A stretch of 17,584 nucleotides of DNA, taken from an uncultured Collinsella sp. (GTDB lineage: Bacteria; Actinomycetota; Coriobacteriia; Coriobacteriales; Coriobacteriaceae). The stretch is taken from positions 1-17,584 of the forward strand of contig CALDBJ010000083.1 in NCBI GenBank assembly GCA_937937835.1. Direction: 5' to 3'. Positions 14,431 to 17,584 of this stretch are shown here, one piece after another. Made by a program: the position numbers and the translations under genes. Below the pieces are notes generated by a model that was not told the DNA's origin, searched no databases, and saw nothing but the letters and a program-made list of their open reading frames with translations. Every line of letters starts with the position of its first letter. The stretch's first letter is position 1.

Positions 14431-16377
14431 ATGAGTAAAACTCATCCCGTCAACGCGCTCAAGAAGCTTGGCATAGGCCTTGCATTTGGAGCTGCAACCA
14501 TCATGTCCATGCCGACATCTGCGCTCGCCTGCACGCAGATGTACATGGGCAACAAGCTGACGGCCGACGGTGACACGTACTATGGCCGCGCCGAGGACTT
14601 CGATAAGCGCTACCTCAAGCACTTTGGCATTGAGCCTTCTCACGGCCCGGGGCATACGTACGGCTCGGACGAGTCCGCATTCATGTATACCTCGACCAAG
14701 ACCACGTATCGCTACACCTATGTACGCGACCATCCCTCCCAGTGGCACGGGCGCTATGATGCCTACTCTGAGGCAGGCATCAATGAGAAGGGCGTGTCCT
14801 GCTCCGCAACGCTGACCACCGGCATGAATGCTGATGCTGAGGCAGCAGACCCCCTGACCAAAACCGGTATTGGCGAGTACAGCTACGGCAGCGTTATCTT
14901 AGGTGAAAGCGCCAATGCACGTGAGGGCGTCGAGCTCCTCGGCAAGATCATCGACGAGCAGGGCGCCTGCGGCAACGATCAGATTATCATCGCCGACAGC
15001 AACGAGACTTGGCTGTTTGCCGCACTTTCCGGCCACCAGTGGATCGCCATGAGGCTCACTGACGATATCGCCTCGCTCAACCCCAACATCGGCAACCTCA
15101 ACTACAAGGTTGACCTCACCGACACCGCGAACTGTCTCCACTCTGCGACCATCGAGTCCATGCCTAAGGAGAATGGCTTCGCCAAGTACTTCGATGACGG
15201 TCAATTTGACGTTGCCCAGACCTACGGCGAGGCAATTAGCGAAAAGGCCATGCATTCTTGGGCCCGTTATGTCCAGGGTCGCGCCTACTTCGGTGTGCCG
15301 CTCACCGAGGGCACCGACTACGAGATCGTCAAGGACGAGCGCGAAGATGCTCGTGCCACGACCGGCGCCCTGGTTAGCAAGGCGCAGCCGCTGTTCTTCC
15401 AGCCCGGCAAGTCCGACTGGAACACCTTTGAGATGATCCGCGCGTTTGGCAACCGCGGCGAGAAGGTCCCGGGCCTCAACGCCAACACCGACGGCGCCTA
15501 CGCCATTGGTACCGAGACCAACACCGAGGTCAATCTCTTCCAGATCCGTCAGGGCATGGACCCCGAGATCGCGACCATCCAGTGGGAGATGCTCTCCCGC
15601 GCCGCCTACTCCGTCGCCATCCCCTACTACTCCGCACTGCTCACCGAGGTTAGCCCGTACTACAGCGACCAGACCGTCTCCTTCGATCACTGCGAAGAGG
15701 AGGACATCGTGAACAACGAGGAGCCCGAGAACTCCATCAACTATGTCCTCATGGACATCAGCTCCCTGTGCTTCGAGCACCGTGAGCAGCTCGGCACCGG
15801 CGTTCGCGCCTACCTCGACGCTCTCCAGAACGAGCTCATCGAGCAGAACCTCGAGGTCGACAAGGCCATGCTCGCCGAGACCACCACTGAGGGCCGCACC
15901 GCCCTGGCCAACAAGGCCGGCAACGCTGCCACCAAGAACACCTATGTCAAGTGCAAGGCCCTGCTTCAGGAGATGCGCGCCTATCTGAAGGCTGAGAACT
16001 TCGACCAGCCCTTCACCCCGAGCGACCTGAACACCGAGACCAACGGCCTCAAGGTGTCCATCACCTACGCCAAGGACGCTCTTACCACCGACCCGGTAAC
16101 CCCGGATCAGCCTGGCACTCCCGAGCAGCCTGGTACTCCTGAGCAGCCCGGTACCCCCGAGCAGCCCGCTAAGCCCGAGCAGCCCACCACCAAGCCCGAG
16201 AAGCCTGGCAAGTCGGACACCACGACCACGGTAACCACCAACAAGGCGAACACCAAGGGCGGCCTGCCCACCACCGGCGATCGTTTTGATGGCCGCGTGG
16301 TGGCTGCATTCGCCATCGCTGGCGTTGCCGTCATCTCCGCGGGCGGTTACTTCCTCTACCGTCGCAATAAGGAGTAA
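14431..16377 (+). CDS. Secreted, LPxTG-anchored C69-family dipeptidase
   Basis: The 648-aa product is a peptidase of family C69 (PepD-like Ntn hydrolase) exported and attached to the cell wall. Residues 1-33 are a signal peptide: basic KK at 11-12, hydrophobic core, and ALA at 31-33. Cys34-Thr35 follows directly and matches the N-terminal nucleophile of the family, so signal peptidase cleavage would expose the catalytic Cys. TYYGRAEDF (about 50-58) is the family block following the nucleophile. The peptidase part runs to about residue 550. A Pro-rich linker of PGTPEQ repeats (559-585) follows, then LPTTG (612-616), a membrane helix and RRNKE, a standard sortase signal. Homologous intracellular PepD proteins are about 470 aa; the extra length is the anchor. 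GGGAGGG lies 5 bases before the start. Confidence 0.92.
   Translation: MSKTHPVNALKKLGIGLAFGAATIMSMPTSALACTQMYMGNKLTADGDTYYGRAEDFDKRYLKHFGIEPSHGPGHTYGSDESAFMYTSTKTTYRYTYVRDHPSQWHGRYDAYSEAGINEKGVSCSATLTTGMNADAEAADPLTKTGIGEYSYGSVILGESANAREGVELLGKIIDEQGACGNDQIIIADSNETWLFAALSGHQWIAMRLTDDIASLNPNIGNLNYKVDLTDTANCLHSATIESMPKENGFAKYFDDGQFDVAQTYGEAISEKAMHSWARYVQGRAYFGVPLTEGTDYEIVKDEREDARATTGALVSKAQPLFFQPGKSDWNTFEMIRAFGNRGEKVPGLNANTDGAYAIGTETNTEVNLFQIRQGMDPEIATIQWEMLSRAAYSVAIPYYSALLTEVSPYYSDQTVSFDHCEEEDIVNNEEPENSINYVLMDISSLCFEHREQLGTGVRAYLDALQNELIEQNLEVDKAMLAETTTEGRTALANKAGNAATKNTYVKCKALLQEMRAYLKAENFDQPFTPSDLNTETNGLKVSITYAKDALTTDPVTPDQPGTPEQPGTPEQPGTPEQPAKPEQPTTKPEKPGKSDTTTTVTTNKANTKGGLPTTGDRFDGRVVAAFAIAGVAVISAGGYFLYRRNKE
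16105..16185 (+). repeat. 18-bp tandem repeats in the wall-spanning linker
   Basis: Four in-frame 18-base units (16105, 16123, 16141 and 16159) plus a half unit encode DQPGTP, EQPGTP, EQPGTP, EQPAKP, EQP. The units differ at third codon positions. Such Pro-rich repeats form extended stalks through the wall, and copy number often varies among strains. Confidence 0.85.
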
Positions 16378-16384
16378 CGTCCTA

Positions 16385-16436
16385 GCTGAGCGGGCAAGGC
16401 AGCAATGGCAGCCTCGCCCGCTCAGCCCGCTCTTTT
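16385..16436 (+). terminator. Terminator of the C69 peptidase gene
   Basis: GCTGAGCGGGC (16385-16395) pairs with GCCCGCTCAGC (16416-16426), and AGGC/GCCT continues the stem inside. CCGCTCTTTT follows. It begins 7 bases after the stop codon. Confidence 0.85.
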
Positions 16437-16456
16437 GACCGGTGGGAAACCCGCCT

Positions 16457-16505
16457 GAAATCTTTTAAAAAAGATTTCCCCGCACACACTTCGCTGTGCT
16501 ATAGT
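16457..16505 (+). promoter_or_regulatory. Promoter of the tryptophan leader with an AT palindrome
   Basis: TATAGT (16500-16505) is the best -10 box. Upstream, GAAATCTTTT (16457-16466) and AAAAGATTTC (16469-16478) form a perfect 10-bp inverted repeat with a 2-base centre. Its right half reaches the expected -35 area (16477-16482, TCCCCG, a poor match). The palindrome is placed like a regulator site, suggesting control of initiation in addition to the attenuator. Confidence 0.5.
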
Positions 16506-16563
16506 GCAGCGCAACAGCAACTAGGTGCGACCGCGCCACGGCATCACGAAAGGAGCCACCAAC

Positions 16564-16632
16564 ATGAAGAACACGATGAAGTCTCTCAACAACTGGTGGT
16601 GGCGTGATGCGAATACGATCGGTCGACAGTGA
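16564..16632 (+). CDS. trpL: Tryptophan leader peptide
   Basis: The 22-codon frame starts MKNTMKSLNNWWWRDANT and ends in TGA at 16630-16632. Three consecutive TGG codons occupy 16594-16602, which is extremely unlikely by chance in so short a frame. GAAAGGAG lies 8 bases before the ATG. Its known role in such leaders is to make the ribosome stall when charged Trp-tRNA is scarce and so change RNA folding ahead of a terminator. A terminator follows 36 bases downstream, and a transporter gene comes next. The peptide itself is not expected to have a function. Confidence 0.9.
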   Translation: MKNTMKSLNNWWWRDANTIGRQ

Positions 16633-16731
16633 GTCCCTCACGCCTGTTTTTGCGCTCTAGGTGATTGGAAGGCCTCCGGTTTCGACCGGGGGCCTTTTTC
16701 TATCTCGAGCCCGATCGCATTCGCATCACGC
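16594..16731 (+). promoter_or_regulatory. Ribosome-mediated tryptophan attenuator
   Basis: After the Trp codons, GGCGTGA (16601-16607) can pair with TCACGCC (16638-16644), a 1:2 type hairpin that a stalled ribosome would block. TCAC.CCT (16638-16645) can pair with AGGTGA (16659-16664), a short bulged 2:3 type helix that ends just short of the terminator stem. The terminator is at 16669-16699. Unusually, 16602-16622 also pairs with 16711-16731, beyond the terminator, at 20 of 21 positions. The anti-terminator is therefore less clear than the leader peptide and terminator. Confidence 0.75.
16669..16699 (+). terminator. Attenuator terminator
   Basis: A 12-bp stem with one G-U pair (AAGGCCTCCGGT with ACCGGGGGCCTT) is capped by a TTCG tetraloop. 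Its foot merges into a run of five T (16695-16699). It lies between the Trp leader peptide and the transporter gene, so it decides whether the transporter is expressed. Confidence 0.9.
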
Positions 16732-16776
16732 GCCTCCGCTTTTCTCTTGCACCCCCATTCCGAAAGGCTTTTCACC

Positions 16777-17349
16777 ATGTCTCAGAACACCACCGCCGCC
16801 CAGCCCCGCACCGTCCAGACCGCCGACCGCGGCAAACTCGACGTCCGTGCCCTCGTCCTGCTCGCCATCCTGCTCGCTGCCGGCTTCATCCTCAACTTCA
16901 CCGTCGGCAAGGCCATCTCGGGCATCTCGGGCGGCATGATCAGCCCCGAGTTCATCATCTCGGCCTTTTGCCTCACCATTCTGGTCATTCGCCCCAACAT
17001 CGGTCAGGCGCTCGTCATTGGCCTCATCTCGGCTGCCGTGATCCAGATCACCACTACTTCGCCGTTCGTCGATTTTGCCGCCGAGGGCATCGCCGCCATG
17101 CTCATGGCCGGCATCGTCAACGCCGCCGGCAAGAACGGTCAGGTCAAGCCCGCCATCGCCATTGTTGCAACCTTCCTGACCACCTTTGTCTCCGGCGTCA
17201 TCTTCATGGTCATCAAGATGGCCATGCTCGGCGTGGTAGGCGAGCTCGCCGCCGCCATGTTGCCCGTCGTCGCCATGACCGCCGTCTTTAACGCCATTCT
17301 GGTCGGCGCCCTCTACATGCCCATCCAGAAGGCCCTTAAGCTCAACTAA
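16777..17349 (+). CDS. trpP: TrpP-like tryptophan transporter
   Basis: This 190-aa integral membrane protein has about five to six hydrophobic segments (from residue 25 on). After a polar 20-residue N-terminus it carries GGMISPEFIISAFCLTILV and LISAAVIQITTTSPF, which resemble the substrate-side segments of the TrpP family. The upstream leader with three Trp codons independently points to tryptophan as substrate. TrpP proteins are small and resemble S components of ECF transporters, which need an energising module; none is in this window. The ATG at 16777 has GAAAGG 9 bases upstream. Family assignment is from memory of general pattern, so another small-molecule S component remains possible. 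Confidence 0.7.
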   Translation: MSQNTTAAQPRTVQTADRGKLDVRALVLLAILLAAGFILNFTVGKAISGISGGMISPEFIISAFCLTILVIRPNIGQALVIGLISAAVIQITTTSPFVDFAAEGIAAMLMAGIVNAAGKNGQVKPAIAIVATFLTTFVSGVIFMVIKMAMLGVVGELAAAMLPVVAMTAVFNAILVGALYMPIQKALKLN

Positions 17350-17355
17350 CCTGCT

Positions 17356-17456
17356 CGGCTTTACGAGCCACCCCATCTTGGCGTTCATTCGTCGCTCGCG
17401 TACCCAAGTACGCTTCGTTCCTCTTTCGCGCCAACCTGGGGCACCTCGTAAAGCCG
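17356..17456. repeat. Large nested inverted repeat downstream of the transporter
   Basis: CGGCTTTACGAG (17356-17367) is repeated in inverse at 17445-17456 (12 bp perfect). CCCCA..TTGGCG (17371-17383) pairs with CGCCAA..TGGGG (17429-17441) across a 2-base mismatch. GCGTAC-CCAA-GTACGC (17399-17414) closes the centre. It lies 6 bases beyond the stop codon and has no T tract. It resembles the post-pta element in size and build, not in sequence. Confidence 0.7.
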
Positions 17457-17477
17457 TCTCCGTACTTCACCACCAAA

Positions 17478-17548
17478 GACTGTCCCAAACAACGAGCTTT
17501 TGGGGACGTTCTTAAACGACTAGTCATTAAAGAACGTCCATTACAGTC
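17478..17548. repeat. REP-like nested palindrome
   Basis: GACTGT (17478-17483) pairs with ACAGTC (17543-17548). GGACGTTCTT (17504-17513) pairs with AAGAACGTCC (17530-17539), and GACTAGTC (17518-17525) is a palindrome at the tip. A GTCCCAAA...TTTTGGGGAC pair lies in the left half. The nested form resembles REP/BIME-type elements, but copies elsewhere in the genome cannot be checked here. Confidence 0.5.
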
Positions 17549-17584
17549 GAAATTGTCAGCCCGGGACCATCTCGGGCTACGATT
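17549..17584. other. Window end with a small stem
   Basis: AGCCCG (17558-17563) and CGGGCT (17573-17578) form a 6-bp hairpin. It might be the terminator of a gene entering from the right on the - strand. No coding region is visible before the window ends. Confidence 0.3.

Noticed and set aside
14528..14533. Lipoprotein signal at Cys34 of the C69 protein
   Set aside because: The residues before Cys are A-L-A rather than a lipobox L-[AS]-[GA]; the Cys is better explained as the Ntn nucleophile, and the protein already has a sortase anchor.
14899..15780. - strand frame opposite the C69 peptidase
   Set aside because: Shadow of the peptidase gene with low-complexity Val/Gly/Leu composition.
16105..16185. 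CRISPR-like repeat array
   Set aside because: Units are contiguous, in frame and code for a Pro-rich linker; there are no spacers.
16747..16776. Longer N-terminus for the TrpP-like protein starting at TTG 16747
   Set aside because: It would overlap the GAAAGG ribosome site of the ATG at 16777 and adds a non-membrane stretch unlike the family.
16726..17388. - strand frame opposite the TrpP-like gene
   Set aside because: Asp/Gly/His-rich antisense product, whereas the + strand shows membrane helices and a ribosome site.

Overview
The window looks like a chromosomal segment of a high-GC, anaerobic, gut-type actinobacterium of the class Coriobacteriia, most likely Collinsella or a close relative. 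This is an inference from GC-rich codon use, AAGGAG-type ribosome binding sites, acetate fermentation genes with duplicated acetate kinase, and an LPxTG surface protein. No rRNA, tRNA, CRISPR array or transposase gene was seen.

Layout. (1) 1-2437: the tail of a + strand glycosyltransferase faces, tail to tail, a - strand operon of glf (UDP-galactopyranose mutase) and a GT2 glycosyltransferase. A nested inverted repeat lies between them. (2) 2438-6521: acetate module. pta (+) converges on ackA1 (-), followed upstream by a second acetate kinase, ackA2 (-). ackA2 has two substitutions at otherwise conserved active-site positions. (3) 6642-8812: an MFS transporter and a LysR regulator, both -, visibly less GC-rich than their neighbours and probably acquired. 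(4) 8854-13017: a - strand run, rnd (RNase D) > YugP-like zinc peptidase > xseA > xseB > HIT-family protein. (5) 13116-14136: a lipid-kinase-like gene (+) coupled to a 30-residue single-helix membrane protein, ending in a very strong terminator. (6) 14431-16377: a secreted, sortase-anchored C69 (Ntn) peptidase in which signal peptidase cleavage should itself expose the catalytic Cys. (7) 16440-17349: a ribosome-mediated attenuator with a 22-codon leader peptide holding three consecutive Trp codons, a UUCG-capped terminator, and a small membrane protein that resembles the TrpP tryptophan transporter. (8) 17350-17584: gene-free, filled with nested palindromes.

How the genes fit together. pta and the two ackA genes convert acetyl-CoA to acetate with ATP gain. 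glf and the GT2 gene supply galactofuranose or a related sugar to a surface glycan. The C69 protein is a cell-wall-anchored peptidase that could feed peptides or amino acids to the cell. The Trp-leader/TrpP unit is a tryptophan uptake system whose expression is read out from Trp-tRNA charging. The most unusual points are this attenuator, including a 20-of-21 complementarity that encloses the terminator; the altered ackA2 active site; the mirrored glycosyltransferase 3' ends; and three intergenic inverted repeats of about 100-110 bp, each beside a transcription unit's 3' end.
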